From: JBPYCR01 sp051846915
Lineage (GTDB): Bacteria > Bacillota > Bacilli > Bacillales > Amphibacillaceae
DNA length: 64,000 nucleotides
Assembly: GCF_051846915.1 (NCBI RefSeq)
Contig: NZ_JBPYCR010000008.1
Coordinates: 50,834-114,833 of the forward strand
Direction: 5' to 3'
Notes under the pieces: model-generated
Seen by the model: only the letters and a program-made list of their open reading frames with translations
Told to the model about the DNA's origin: nothing
Databases searched by the model: none
Made by a program: the position numbers and the translations under genes
In this document: positions 18,721-27,211 of the stretch, one piece after another
Numbering within the stretch: the first letter of the stretch is position 1
How the letters are laid out: each line of letters begins with the position of its first letter

Positions 18721-19903
18721 GGTCGCAGTTGCCGGTCATATTTGCCTAGATGTTATTCCTGAGATTACAAATTGCCGGATTGATGATTCAGAATGGATGG
18801 CACCCGGACGTTTGAATGATGTTGGTCCTGCAATCATAACAACGGGTGGAGCAGTTGCTAACACAGGAATTGCTTTACACCGACTTGGGGCAAACGTAAA
18901 GTTGATGGGAAAGATTGGTGATGATTTATTTGGTCAAGCAATCATGGATAAATGTTTGGAAAATGGCGACCATTTAGTTGACCATATGATAGTTGCCAAA
19001 GGGGAAGCGAGTTCATATACAATCGTTTTAAGTACAAAAGGTTCGGATCGTATTTTGCTCCATTGCAGTGGAACGAATGACACGTTTACATTGCAAGACT
19101 TATCATTTGAAGAACTTTCCGATGTTGCATTTTTTCACTTTGGTTATCCACCATTAATGTATAATATGTATGCGGATGATGGCCAAATACTTTCCGAGAT
19201 TTTACAAAAGGTTAAAAGCAATGGGATAATGACCTCGCTAGATATGGCAATGCCTGATGAAGAGGCAGAAGCAGGTAAAGCGGATTGGAAAACTGTTTTA
19301 AGCAATACCCTTCCGTATGTCGACATTTTCCTGCCGAGTTTTGAAGAAATATTGTTTATGATTAAGCCCGAAGAATTTTTAGAATTGCAAAACAAATACG
19401 GTTCAGCTATCATGCTTGATTATGTAGATGGGAATTTATTAAGTTCGGTAGCTGAAGAATTGATCGATATGGGAGCGAAAACAGTAATTTTAAAACTTGG
19501 GGAGCACGGATTGTACATGCGATCGTCCTCCAAAGAAAAAATGGATTGGTTGCATTTTCTGCCCGAGGATAAAAGAGGATCGTGGACCAACAGGGAACTG
19601 TTAATGCCGAGTTTTGAAGTGGATGTTCAAGGAACAACAGGTGCAGGTGATTGTACCATTGCGGGATTTATCACTTGTGTGCTTCATCATTTGTCACCCG
19701 AAAAGACATTACAAGGTGCTGTTGGAGTTGGTGGATTTAATGTTGAAAAGGCAGATGCGACAAGTGGAATTGTATCTTGGGAGGAAACAAAAAAGAGAAT
19801 CGATGTAGGATGGAAACAAAGAAAAGTCGTTTTACCGCTTGTTGGATGGAGACGAGCAACCGTCGACAACGTATGGATTGGTCCAAATGATCAAAGAAAC
19901 TAA
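18701..19903 (+). CDS. PfkB-family carbohydrate kinase
   Basis: About 400 residues, longer than most ribokinases. AGHICLDVIP and TTGGAVANTGIALHRLG form the substrate lid region; GTTGAGDCTIAGF near residue 310 is the catalytic Asp motif. ATG 18701 is chosen with AGGAG 8 nt upstream; it starts inside the end of the dehydrogenase gene. In the pathway it probably phosphorylates the open-chain or keto intermediate before the aldolase. Extra residues between strands and at the C-terminus make simple transfer of a ribokinase or IolC function unsafe. Confidence 0.82.
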   Translation: MSAWKYKVAVAGHICLDVIPEITNCRIDDSEWMAPGRLNDVGPAIITTGGAVANTGIALHRLGANVKLMGKIGDDLFGQAIMDKCLENGDHLVDHMIVAKGEASSYTIVLSTKGSDRILLHCSGTNDTFTLQDLSFEELSDVAFFHFGYPPLMYNMYADDGQILSEILQKVKSNGIMTSLDMAMPDEEAEAGKADWKTVLSNTLPYVDIFLPSFEEILFMIKPEEFLELQNKYGSAIMLDYVDGNLLSSVAEELIDMGAKTVILKLGEHGLYMRSSSKEKMDWLHFLPEDKRGSWTNRELLMPSFEVDVQGTTGAGDCTIAGFITCVLHHLSPEKTLQGAVGVGGFNVEKADATSGIVSWEETKKRIDVGWKQRKVVLPLVGWRRATVDNVWIGPNDQRN

Positions 19904-19932
19904 ACAACAGTCATAGAGAAGGAGCCTTTCAT

Positions 19933-20691
19933 GTGATGAATTATTTAAATGAGAGGCAACGACAAATATTGGATATGTTAGTTGCCCATAAAGAAATAAA
20001 AATTTCTTTTTTAAAGAAAAAATTCACCGTGACAGAAATGACGTTACGGAGAGATTTGGAGAAGCTTGAACAAAATGGGCATCTTCGCCGCATATTTGGT
20101 GGTGCTATTCTTATTGAAAGTGATATTGCCTTACGTGAACGTGTGGGAGTAATGAGAGAAGAAAAAGAAAGAATAGGAAAGCAAGCAGCTGACCTTGTTT
20201 TGCCTGGAGAGTCGATTTTTATTGACGCCGGAACAACTACTGTACAAGTTGCGCGCCATTTAAAGCGTGAATATGTAAACACCGTAGTTACAAATGGACT
20301 TAATGTAGCTAGTGAGCTTCAGGAACGAGGGATTTCCACAATCGTCATTGGAGGAAATTTATTGGATACTACATTTTCCCTCGTTGGGCCGATTGCTGTA
20401 GACACGCTCTCCAACATGGCCTATGATCGTGTATTTGTCGGTGCGACGGGACTTACGGTTGAACATGGTTTAAGTAACTCAAATATGCATGAAACGGAAG
20501 TTAAACGAACGGCCATACAACAAGCCGGCGAGGTAAATATATTACTAGATCATACGAAGTTTGACGTGAATGGACTTGCTTCTTTTGCCAAATTAAATCA
20601 AGTACAGCGAATTATCACAGATCAATTGCCAAATCCGAAACTGTTGGAAGGCTGTAAGCGAAATAAAGTAGCGGTTATGGTTGCTGAGTGA
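19933..20691 (+). CDS. DeoR/GlpR-family transcriptional regulator
   Basis: 252 residues. The N-terminal helix-turn-helix is about residues 6-57, with VTEMTLRRDLEKLEQNG as the recognition region. The C-terminal sugar-phosphate sensing domain has FIDAGTTT (about 95-102), VTNGL and GATGL. DeoR-family proteins usually repress a sugar operon until a phosphorylated intermediate binds. Its place inside the operon suggests autoregulation and control of the promoter at 10092. Either of the first two ATGs could be used. Confidence 0.88.
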   Translation: MMNYLNERQRQILDMLVAHKEIKISFLKKKFTVTEMTLRRDLEKLEQNGHLRRIFGGAILIESDIALRERVGVMREEKERIGKQAADLVLPGESIFIDAGTTTVQVARHLKREYVNTVVTNGLNVASELQERGISTIVIGGNLLDTTFSLVGPIAVDTLSNMAYDRVFVGATGLTVEHGLSNSNMHETEVKRTAIQQAGEVNILLDHTKFDVNGLASFAKLNQVQRIITDQLPNPKLLEGCKRNKVAVMVAE

Positions 20692-20746
20692 ATAAGAATT
20701 GGATTGGATAGGTGAATTTATCCAAAAGCTAAAAGGAGGTTCATGC

Positions 20747-21451
20747 ATGAACGTACTTGCAGTTGGATGTCATCCGGATGACCTTGAAATTGGCTGTGGC
20801 GGTACATTGGCGAAACTCGCAGCTAATGGTCATCACGTATTTATGGTTCACGTTGCCAACGGTGATAAAGGGCATAAGATTATCCCGTCGGAGGAGCTTA
20901 AAGAAGTACGTAAGCAAGAAGCCATAAAAGCAGGCTCGCTCATTGGTGCGGAGGTGCTCGATTTGGATATTCCCGATCTCACGGTAAAAGCGGATAACGA
21001 TGACTTGGTTTATCGTTTGACAGATATTATTCGTCAAACAAAACCCGAGTTCATTATTACACATCCGCCTGATGATTATATGAAAGATCATATGGAAGTT
21101 TCGAAGGCTGTTTTTGATGCCAGTTTTGCTGCCACTGTTCCGTACTATGAAACTAATAATGTAGCATTTGATCATGTCGTACCTATTTATTATATGGATA
21201 CATTAGCAGGTGTTAATTTTCTGCCCACCGAATATGTCGATATTTCAGACTTCATAGAAACGAAAATCAATATGAATAACTGCCACAAGAGCCAAATTAA
21301 GTGGCTACAGGAGCATGATGGGATTGATTTTCTTGACTTTGTTCGTACCGTATCCAAATTTCGTGGATTACAAAGTGGTGCTGCCTATGCTGAAGGGTTC
21401 ACACAGTGCAAAGCATGGCCACGGCTAACAACAAATCGGTTATTACCTTAA
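20747..21451 (+). CDS. PIG-L-family N-deacetylase
   Basis: About 234 residues. GCHPDDLEIG near the N-terminus carries the zinc-binding His and the catalytic Asp, and DDYMKDHMEVSKA near 120 supplies the later His ligands. This family removes N-acetyl groups from amino sugars or their conjugates (BshB, MshB, PIG-L). The ATG at 20747 sits 6 nt after a perfect AAGGAGGT. In this operon it implies that the imported compound, or an intermediate, carries an N-acyl amine. BshB itself is less likely because bacillithiol genes are normally elsewhere and constitutive. Confidence 0.82.
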   Translation: MNVLAVGCHPDDLEIGCGGTLAKLAANGHHVFMVHVANGDKGHKIIPSEELKEVRKQEAIKAGSLIGAEVLDLDIPDLTVKADNDDLVYRLTDIIRQTKPEFIITHPPDDYMKDHMEVSKAVFDASFAATVPYYETNNVAFDHVVPIYYMDTLAGVNFLPTEYVDISDFIETKINMNNCHKSQIKWLQEHDGIDFLDFVRTVSKFRGLQSGAAYAEGFTQCKAWPRLTTNRLLP

Positions 21452-21496
21452 GCACCTTTAGTAGATACATAGAAAAATTATAGTGGAGGGTTAAAA

Positions 21497-22447
21497 ATGA
21501 ATTTTTTCAGTACAGTGAAAGGTTCTTTATTAGAAGGTTTTTATCCAAAAGGGTGGAATTTGGAAAAAATTGATCAATGCTGTGCGCAATCACCTGAAGA
21601 TAAGGTGAAAAGGCAGTCATTTTGGAATGATGACTTCCAGCTTGTACCGAGTGAAAATGAAAACGATTTCAGCATGATGATGGGTCATGAAATAGCACAA
21701 AATATTTATCGGACGAAAGAGGCAGGTAAAAAACTGGCACTTATTTTACCTGTCGGCCCAATGGGGATGTACAAATGGGTTGTCTACTTTTTAAAGGAAT
21801 GGAATACTGATTGTGCCCATGTTTACGGGTTTAATATGGATGAGTGGAGTGACGCGGAAGGTAATACACTTCCATCGACTAGTGATGGATCTTTTGAACG
21901 TGCGATGGAACAGGCCTTTTATGGGCCTTTAGGTGACTTAACGGTTCCAAAAGAACAAAGGAATTTTGCCACAAAGGAAAATTTGCCGACTTATGCGGAG
22001 AAAATTGCCAACTTAAAGACAGAAGGTGCAGAATTAATAACAGTCTTTGGAATTGGAAGAGTCATGCATATCGCATTTTGGGAGCCGCATTTTGCTGAAG
22101 AGTTTGATCGTGTTGAAGACTGGAAAAAACAAACACATCGAATAGCTGCTCAATTGCACCCTTTAACGATTGAGCAAAATGCTATTACAAGTTTTAAAAG
22201 TAGAACGACTCTTATCCCGTGCAGGGCAAATACGGTTGGTCCTGGACTGTTTTTGCAGTCAGATCGGATTATAGGGGGCTGTGATGGAACACTTGGAAGG
22301 GGAATGCAATGGCAAGGCTTATCGTTTGCTGTTACTCTTCAATATGGACCAGATATGTGGATCCCATCCAGCTTCATGCCAACACTTCCTGGAAAGCTGT
22401 TTTATTTGGAAGAATTGGCAGGTCCACTAACACCTGAGTCTAACTAA
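21497..22447 (+). CDS. NagB-like sugar phosphate isomerase/deaminase
   Basis: 316 residues, distantly related to glucosamine-6-phosphate deaminase. NMDEW corresponds to the NMDEY active-site segment of NagB, and FGIGRVMHIAFWEP to GIGxxGHIAFNEP. The phosphate loop reads LPVGPMGMYKWV, not the usual ATGSTPxxxY, and the protein is about 60 residues longer than NagB. It could remove the amino group freed by the neighbouring deacetylase while isomerising the sugar, but a different substrate is likely given the altered loop. GGAGGG site upstream; last gene of the operon. Confidence 0.72.
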   Translation: MNFFSTVKGSLLEGFYPKGWNLEKIDQCCAQSPEDKVKRQSFWNDDFQLVPSENENDFSMMMGHEIAQNIYRTKEAGKKLALILPVGPMGMYKWVVYFLKEWNTDCAHVYGFNMDEWSDAEGNTLPSTSDGSFERAMEQAFYGPLGDLTVPKEQRNFATKENLPTYAEKIANLKTEGAELITVFGIGRVMHIAFWEPHFAEEFDRVEDWKKQTHRIAAQLHPLTIEQNAITSFKSRTTLIPCRANTVGPGLFLQSDRIIGGCDGTLGRGMQWQGLSFAVTLQYGPDMWIPSSFMPTLPGKLFYLEELAGPLTPESN

Positions 22448-22495
22448 GAAGTTTAAAATTAGTCAGGCTAGGTCATAACGAAGTTGATAAGGTGG

Positions 22496-22637
22496 TAATC
22501 CGAACAGTGTATCAGATTAGCTCCGGATATATACGCAGGCTTCTGAAAGAGGGGAGGCACCAGTGAGAGCCCGGAAAAGCATCAGTTCCGAGGTGGCTCA
22601 CCAGCCACCTGTTGAAAGCAAAGTATAATTCCGGAGC
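22496..22637 (+). ncRNA. Compact structured RNA, family unknown
   Basis: A 15-nt helix pairs 22520-22534 (GCTCCGGA...TATAC) with 22623-22637 (GTATA...TCCGGAGC), broken only by a 2x2 mismatch. Inside lie three further stems: GGCT-t-CT with AGAGCC (22538/22666 side at 22566-22571), CGGAA with TTCCG (22572-22576/22586-22590) and AGGTGGCT with AGCCACCT (22591-22598/22603-22610). TAATC/GATTA forms a small stem just upstream. A T-rich stretch (TTTTTTT near 22670) follows. It lies between the last sugar gene and a convergent gene. It may be a remnant RNA of a TnpB-type element or an independent RNA. The gap 22448-22730 has no other feature. Confidence 0.5.
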
Positions 22638-22730
22638 CGAAGTTTGTACTCTATATTTAATTGTTCGTTTTTTTATTAGATAAAATACTTCTGTCCTATC
22701 TTCTTTTTCGTGTTATTTTGTCTTTCAAAA

Positions 22731-23753
22731 TTACTCCATTAATTCCCCTATGATTTCATACGATCTTACCCGTTCGTTGTGATTGTATATTTGTGAGTTA
22801 ATTATTAATTCATCTGCTTTTGTTGCCTCCAATAATGCATCAAGCTTTTCCTTCACAAGACCTTTATCACCGACCATCGTCGTTTGTGAACTGAGTGTTT
22901 GTTCAACAGCTGCCCGTTCGAAACCGGACCAAACATCATCGATATTGTCAATTGGTGGTTTTAATTTTGTTGGTTCTCCTCGGCGCAAACTTAAAAATTG
23001 CTGCTGTTGGGAGGTTGCCAACCATTCTGCATGCTCCTGCGTATCTGCAGTAATAATGTTGACTCCAAGCATCACATACGGCTCGTCCAGTACATGTGAA
23101 GGCTGAAACTGATCATGATATAGCTTGAGTGCTTCCATCATGTAATCAGGTGCAAAGTGGCTAGCAAAAGAAAACGGCAGTCCTTTTTGAGCAGCAAGCT
23201 GAGCACTAAATCCACTAGAACCGAGTAACCATATAGGGACTTGCAAGCCCTCTCCGGGAACAGCACGGACATAGCCGGATGGCTCATCAGCAAAGTAATT
23301 TTCCAATTCTTTTACTTGCATTGGGAAATCTTCAGGATTTTGATTTAATGTTCTTCTTAGGGCAAAGGCTGTTGCTTGGTCAGTACCCGGTGCTCTTCCA
23401 AGTCCAAGGTCAATTCTTCCGGGATATAAGGACTCAAGCGTACCAAACTGTTCAGCAATAACAAGGGTCGCATGGTTCGGGAGCATAATTCCACCCGCCC
23501 CAACCCGCATTTCGTTTGTCGCCCCAGCGATATGACCAATTAAAACAGATGTTGCTGAACTGGCAATCCCCGGCATATTATGATGCTCCGCTAGCCAATA
23601 TCGGTTGAAACCTAATTTTTCTACATGCTGCGCCAGATCGACACTTTTTGGAAACGATTCAGCAGGGGTACTTCCTTCATTTACAGGTGCAAGATCTAAC
23701 ACCGATAATGGGATACTATTAAATGTTTTTACATTTTTACGCTTCATACTCAT
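22731..23753 (-). CDS. LLM-class flavin-dependent oxidoreductase
   Basis: 340 residues of the bacterial luciferase-like monooxygenase superfamily. IPLSVLDLAPVNEGSTP at the N-terminus, YWLAEHHNMPGIASS near residues 53-67, and GRIDLGLGRAPGTD near 115-128 are the conserved flavin and substrate contacts of the YhbW/MsnO8-like branch. Such enzymes use reduced FMN and oxygen to oxidise unknown small molecules. ATG behind AAAGGAG. Transcribed alone, convergent with the sugar operon. Confidence 0.85.
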   Translation of the reverse strand: MSMKRKNVKTFNSIPLSVLDLAPVNEGSTPAESFPKSVDLAQHVEKLGFNRYWLAEHHNMPGIASSATSVLIGHIAGATNEMRVGAGGIMLPNHATLVIAEQFGTLESLYPGRIDLGLGRAPGTDQATAFALRRTLNQNPEDFPMQVKELENYFADEPSGYVRAVPGEGLQVPIWLLGSSGFSAQLAAQKGLPFSFASHFAPDYMMEALKLYHDQFQPSHVLDEPYVMLGVNIITADTQEHAEWLATSQQQQFLSLRRGEPTKLKPPIDNIDDVWSGFERAAVEQTLSSQTTMVGDKGLVKEKLDALLEATKADELIINSQIYNHNERVRSYEIIGELME

Positions 23754-24130
23754 GCACTCCTTTTTAACAGTTATAAAATAATTGTTTGTATGTGGTTGTC
23801 TATTAATGTGCGTTCAAATAGGAAGGATTATAAGCACAAAGATATTCAAGCGAACGAAGAAGATCAATATGATTGTAAACGGGACTTTTAAACACCGCTA
23901 TTACTCACTGATGAACACCAGTCGTTAAGGCACTGTAATAGTGTACATATAAAAGCATACGATGATCCTGTCGTTTCGTCTAACGATCGGCTCGCATGCA
24001 ACAAGCAGGATTAAGATAACTGGATTGCAAACCACCATTCACTCGACTCTGGAAGCTTATCTTTTGTGCGTGTTTAAAGTATAAATAAAAATGTATTTAT
24101 GCGAGTTTGTACCGAATTATCCGAACATCA

Positions 24131-24157
24131 TTAATTTTTAATGAAATTAGACGATAA
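24131..24157 (+). promoter_or_regulatory. Sigma-D-like (flagellar) promoter for motAB
   Basis: TTAA, 15 nt, then GACGATAA, close to the sigma-D consensus TAAA-N15-GCCGATAA. It ends about 43 nt before the motA start. Bacillus motAB is sigma-D dependent, which agrees. Nothing else could be supported in the 446-nt gap 23754-24199. Confidence 0.55.
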
Positions 24158-24199
24158 ATAGGGTAGAGATATAAGAACGAGAAGTGGGGGTAGTCAAAA

Positions 24200-25000
24200 G
24201 TGGATAAAACAACAGTCATAGGACTTTTTCTAGGTATTATCGCCATTGGTATAGGAATCGTATTAAAAGGAGTAAGTCTTATCGCTTTAATTAACCCTGC
24301 CGCATTATTAATTATCTTCTTTGGAACGGCTGCATCCGTATTAATCGCATTTCCAATGAAGACGATCAAAAATGTTCCGCGTTTATTTATTATTATTTTT
24401 ACGGAGGAGAAGAACTCGGATATTAAACAAATTATTGATCAATTTTCCAAATGGGCTGATTTGACACGAAGAGAAGGTCTTTTAGCGTTGGAAGGGGAAG
24501 TTGACAATGTAGATGACCTTTTCCTTCATTCGGGATTGCAATTGGCAATCGACGGGCAAACTCCTGATTTTATACGCGAGGTAATGTTAGAGAAGATAGA
24601 CGCCATGGAAGCTAGACATGAAAAAGGTGTCGCTGTATTTTCCCAAGCAGGTACTTATGCCCCGACATTAGGAGTGTTGGGGGCTGTGATTGGACTTGTT
24701 GCTGCGCTTGGAAATATGGAAAATATGGATCTATTAGGAAGTGCTATTTCTGCAGCTTTTATTGCTACGCTGTTTGGTATATTTACCGGTTATGTTTTAT
24801 GGCACCCTTTTGCTAACAAACTGAAGGAGAAGTCGAAAAATGAAGTGCAAATGAAGGAAATTATGGTAGAAGGTCTACTCTCTCTGACAACAGGTGAATC
24901 TCCGCTTATTATTAAAGATAAATTAAGCTCTTACTTATCTTCAAAGGAAATAATGAAGATGGAAGAGGAGGGAACAAATGAGACGGAAGAAACAGCGTGA
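24200..25000 (+). CDS. motA: Flagellar motor stator protein MotA
   Basis: 266 residues with four membrane helices: two near the N-terminus (about 5-25 and 30-52) and two near 150-200, separated by a large cytoplasmic loop that contacts FliG. The PTLGVLGAVIGLVAAL segment around helix 3 holds the proline conserved in MotA/MotP. The ion-conducting stator is MotA5MotB2. The downstream motB overlaps it by 23 nt. GTG start behind GTGGGGG. The MotB partner resembles the proton-type Bacillus MotB more than MotS, so I call this MotA and not MotP. Confidence 0.85.
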   Translation: MDKTTVIGLFLGIIAIGIGIVLKGVSLIALINPAALLIIFFGTAASVLIAFPMKTIKNVPRLFIIIFTEEKNSDIKQIIDQFSKWADLTRREGLLALEGEVDNVDDLFLHSGLQLAIDGQTPDFIREVMLEKIDAMEARHEKGVAVFSQAGTYAPTLGVLGAVIGLVAALGNMENMDLLGSAISAAFIATLFGIFTGYVLWHPFANKLKEKSKNEVQMKEIMVEGLLSLTTGESPLIIKDKLSSYLSSKEIMKMEEEGTNETEETA

Positions 25001-25745
25001 AGAATCAGAGATAAATGAATCGTGGCTGCTTCCATATGCGGATATGCTGACGTTATTATTGGCCCTGTTTATTATTTTGTTTGCACTAAGTGAATTAGAT
25101 ACACAAAAGTTTAAGGAACTGTCCCGGGTTTTTGAGAATGAATTTTCTGGCGGGCAGGGGATTATTCAGGATGGCCAAAGTCCAAGTCCGCAAGAAGGTC
25201 CCATTGCTCCAAATAAAGACGAAAAAGAACAAGGAGATAAAAAGGAAAAAGAGAAAGAGGTGAAAGAAGAACCAAATCAGCTCGAAAAAATACAACGACA
25301 GGTTGAAGCGTATATCGCTGAAAACAGCTTAACAGGTGTACTTGATACAACTTTGACCGGTGAAGGATTGCTCATTTCGATTAAAACGGACGTTACTTTC
25401 GACTCTGGAAGTGCACAGGTGAAAGCCGAGGGAAAATCGATTGCCAAACAAGTGGCCAAGATGCTACATACTGACCCGCCACTTAAGATCGTTGTAAGCG
25501 GTCATGCAGACGATCGACCTATGCATAATGCAACGTTTGAATCAAATTGGGAACTAAGCGCAATGCGGGCCATACGATTCATGGACTTGATATTGGATGC
25601 TGGAACGCTTGATCCAAGCACGTTCAGCGCGAAAGGGTATGGGGAATACCAGCCAATTGTTCCTAATACAAATGAAGAAAATCGAGCTAAAAATAGAAGG
25701 GTCGAAGTCTGGATGGAGCCGATGCAACGAACCTTCCAAGAATAG
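24978..25745 (+). CDS. motB: Flagellar motor stator protein MotB
   Basis: 255 residues. A basic N-terminus is followed by one membrane helix with SWLLPYADMLTLLLALF; D22 is the ion-carrying aspartate. Residues about 60-100 are a charged Lys/Glu-rich linker. The C-terminal OmpA-like peptidoglycan-binding domain has TFDSGSAQVK, VSGHADDRP and NRRVEVWM. The segment matches B. subtilis MotB better than the sodium-type MotS, but coupling ion cannot be settled from sequence alone. Starts inside motA. Confidence 0.88.
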   Translation: MRRKKQREESEINESWLLPYADMLTLLLALFIILFALSELDTQKFKELSRVFENEFSGGQGIIQDGQSPSPQEGPIAPNKDEKEQGDKKEKEKEVKEEPNQLEKIQRQVEAYIAENSLTGVLDTTLTGEGLLISIKTDVTFDSGSAQVKAEGKSIAKQVAKMLHTDPPLKIVVSGHADDRPMHNATFESNWELSAMRAIRFMDLILDAGTLDPSTFSAKGYGEYQPIVPNTNEENRAKNRRVEVWMEPMQRTFQE

Positions 25746-25855
25746 CTATCATTAAGCTTTTTCCGATGTTGTTGGAACTAATCATTTATTTCCTTATTAT
25801 GTTTTCATAAATCTGTACTCTTTAGTATTCATTGCTGACTTTCTACTTAAAGTGT

Positions 25856-26731
25856 TTAATAGTGAGTTGCTAAAAACTGTCGAATATCTTTGTTGATTTG
25901 TAGCAAATGCTCCATTGATGGGAAATGCCCCATATTATATGTTTTGAAATCGACGAGATTTGATATTATTTCCATTGCTGTCGGTTTTAGTTTGCTTTCT
26001 GGGAAAAAAACATCCTTTTCTCCTGCTATCACTAGAGTTGGTGCATTATAATTGGTCAGTTCCTTTTTCTCCGTAAGTTTTGGCATATCTTGCTCAAGTT
26101 TAACATATTTGAAAATATCCCCTATAATCTGTTTGTCTAAATGTTTCATGCAGTTTACTGACATGTTGTCTGTAATTTTCTGAAGGTACTTTTCAGATGA
26201 GGTTACTTGAAACATAATTAGAGGAAGTAAAATGCTCTTTATCATGGAGAGCTTCGATCCTAGACGAATTCCAGCAGGGCAAACGAGAACGGAACAATCA
26301 ACTTTCTCAGGCATGAATGCAGCTAATCTAAGAATAATTCCAGCCCCATAGGATGGGCCAATAAATGCACACTTTTTTACATTGACCTGCTCCATTAATT
26401 CCGCTGTCCAGGTGGCAAAAGTTTCATCGCTTGCGGATATTCTCGTTTCATCACTAAACCCTGGATGACCAATTGTATCCGGAGCATAAATTCGATACGT
26501 GTCCACTAACGAAGAAAACCAGGAAAGTGTCATCGGATTAATACTATTTCCGCCTTGAAATATAAATAAAGGCTTCCCCTCTACGGGACCAGCAACGAGC
26601 ATATGCGTTTTACCAAAGCTCGTATCGACGTACTTCTTTTCGGTTGCAAATGGTAATTCAGCAACATAATTGTTATAGTGACCTCTAATTTTTTCTCTGC
26701 CATCTTCACTTTTATAAATTGTTGTTTTCAT
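25856..26731 (-). CDS. Alpha/beta hydrolase
   Basis: 291 residues. Nucleophile elbow GPSYGAG (Ser near 131), oxyanion-side FQGGNS near 59, acid in VIAGEKDVFFPE (Asp near 240) and catalytic His in NMGHFPSME (near 271) give a complete triad. No signal peptide. The family includes carboxylesterases and C-C hydrolases; substrate unknown. Single-gene unit with a GGAGGT site 10 nt upstream of its ATG, convergent with motB. Confidence 0.82.
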   Translation of the reverse strand: MKTTIYKSEDGREKIRGHYNNYVAELPFATEKKYVDTSFGKTHMLVAGPVEGKPLFIFQGGNSINPMTLSWFSSLVDTYRIYAPDTIGHPGFSDETRISASDETFATWTAELMEQVNVKKCAFIGPSYGAGIILRLAAFMPEKVDCSVLVCPAGIRLGSKLSMIKSILLPLIMFQVTSSEKYLQKITDNMSVNCMKHLDKQIIGDIFKYVKLEQDMPKLTEKKELTNYNAPTLVIAGEKDVFFPESKLKPTAMEIISNLVDFKTYNMGHFPSMEHLLQINKDIRQFLATHY

Positions 26732-26855
26732 GTGTGACCCGTACCTCCGATTAATCGATTATCCCTTGTAGAAAATCCAGATAGATTGCGAGACTGCAAA
26801 TACCAAACTAAGTACGTGAAAAAGCTTAACGTCTGCAGTACCTCTTGGAATAACA

Positions 26856-27053
26856 CTATTTCCGTTTCATATTTTCACGCTTTGACTCGCTTAAGCCCCA
26901 TCGGATAAACATGTAAAATATAACGATAAAAGTAGATTGTCCGATATTTTCAAGCCATGGTATCGGTTTTGTCTTAAAGTAATCCCAAATCGTGAAATTT
27001 AGAAATATAACGATGAAAAATAGAAGGTAAATATTTTTACGAATAAAATGCAT
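26856..27053 (-). CDS. Small two-helix membrane protein, unknown
   Basis: 65 residues with two hydrophobic helices (about 6-23 and 36-52) and a very basic C-terminus. A GGAGTG site lies 7 nt before the ATG, and no other gene claims this interval, so I treat it as real. No family recognised. Confidence 0.55.
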   Translation of the reverse strand: MHFIRKNIYLLFFIVIFLNFTIWDYFKTKPIPWLENIGQSTFIVIFYMFIRWGLSESKRENMKRK

Positions 27054-27128
27054 GAACTGTCACTCCGATATTCATTCCCCCACAGTATAACAGAAAAGAA
27101 TCGCAAAAGTAGATTGGTTATTTTGTAG

Positions 27129-27164
27129 AATGTGATATATTACATTTACATCCTAAAGTTTAGG
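27129..27164 (+). promoter_or_regulatory. Two palindromes in the M24 peptidase promoter
   Basis: AATGTGATA/TATTACATT (27129-27146, one mismatch) overlaps a TATATT -10 box whose TTGGTT -35 lies at 27114. CCTAAAGTTTAGG (27152-27164) is a perfect palindrome just downstream. Both are placed where a repressor would act; no regulator is identified. Confidence 0.4.
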
Positions 27165-27211
27165 TATCTTGTTTGAAAAATAAGACTACACATCGAAAGG
27201 AATGGTGTGGA

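Noticed and set aside
20747..21451. Bacillithiol enzyme BshB as the identity of the PIG-L gene.
   Set aside because: Shared motifs only define the superfamily, and the position inside a DeoR-containing sugar operon fits a catabolic role better.
22496..22637. A cobalamin or T-box riboswitch.
   Set aside because: The conserved boxes of those classes are missing, and the gene downstream is convergent, so there is nothing in cis to regulate.
24200..25745. MotP/MotS sodium stator.
   Set aside because: The MotB membrane segment and flanks (SWLLPYADMLTLLLALF) follow the MotB pattern and not that of MotS, and there is no ccpA gene upstream, the usual motPS neighbour.
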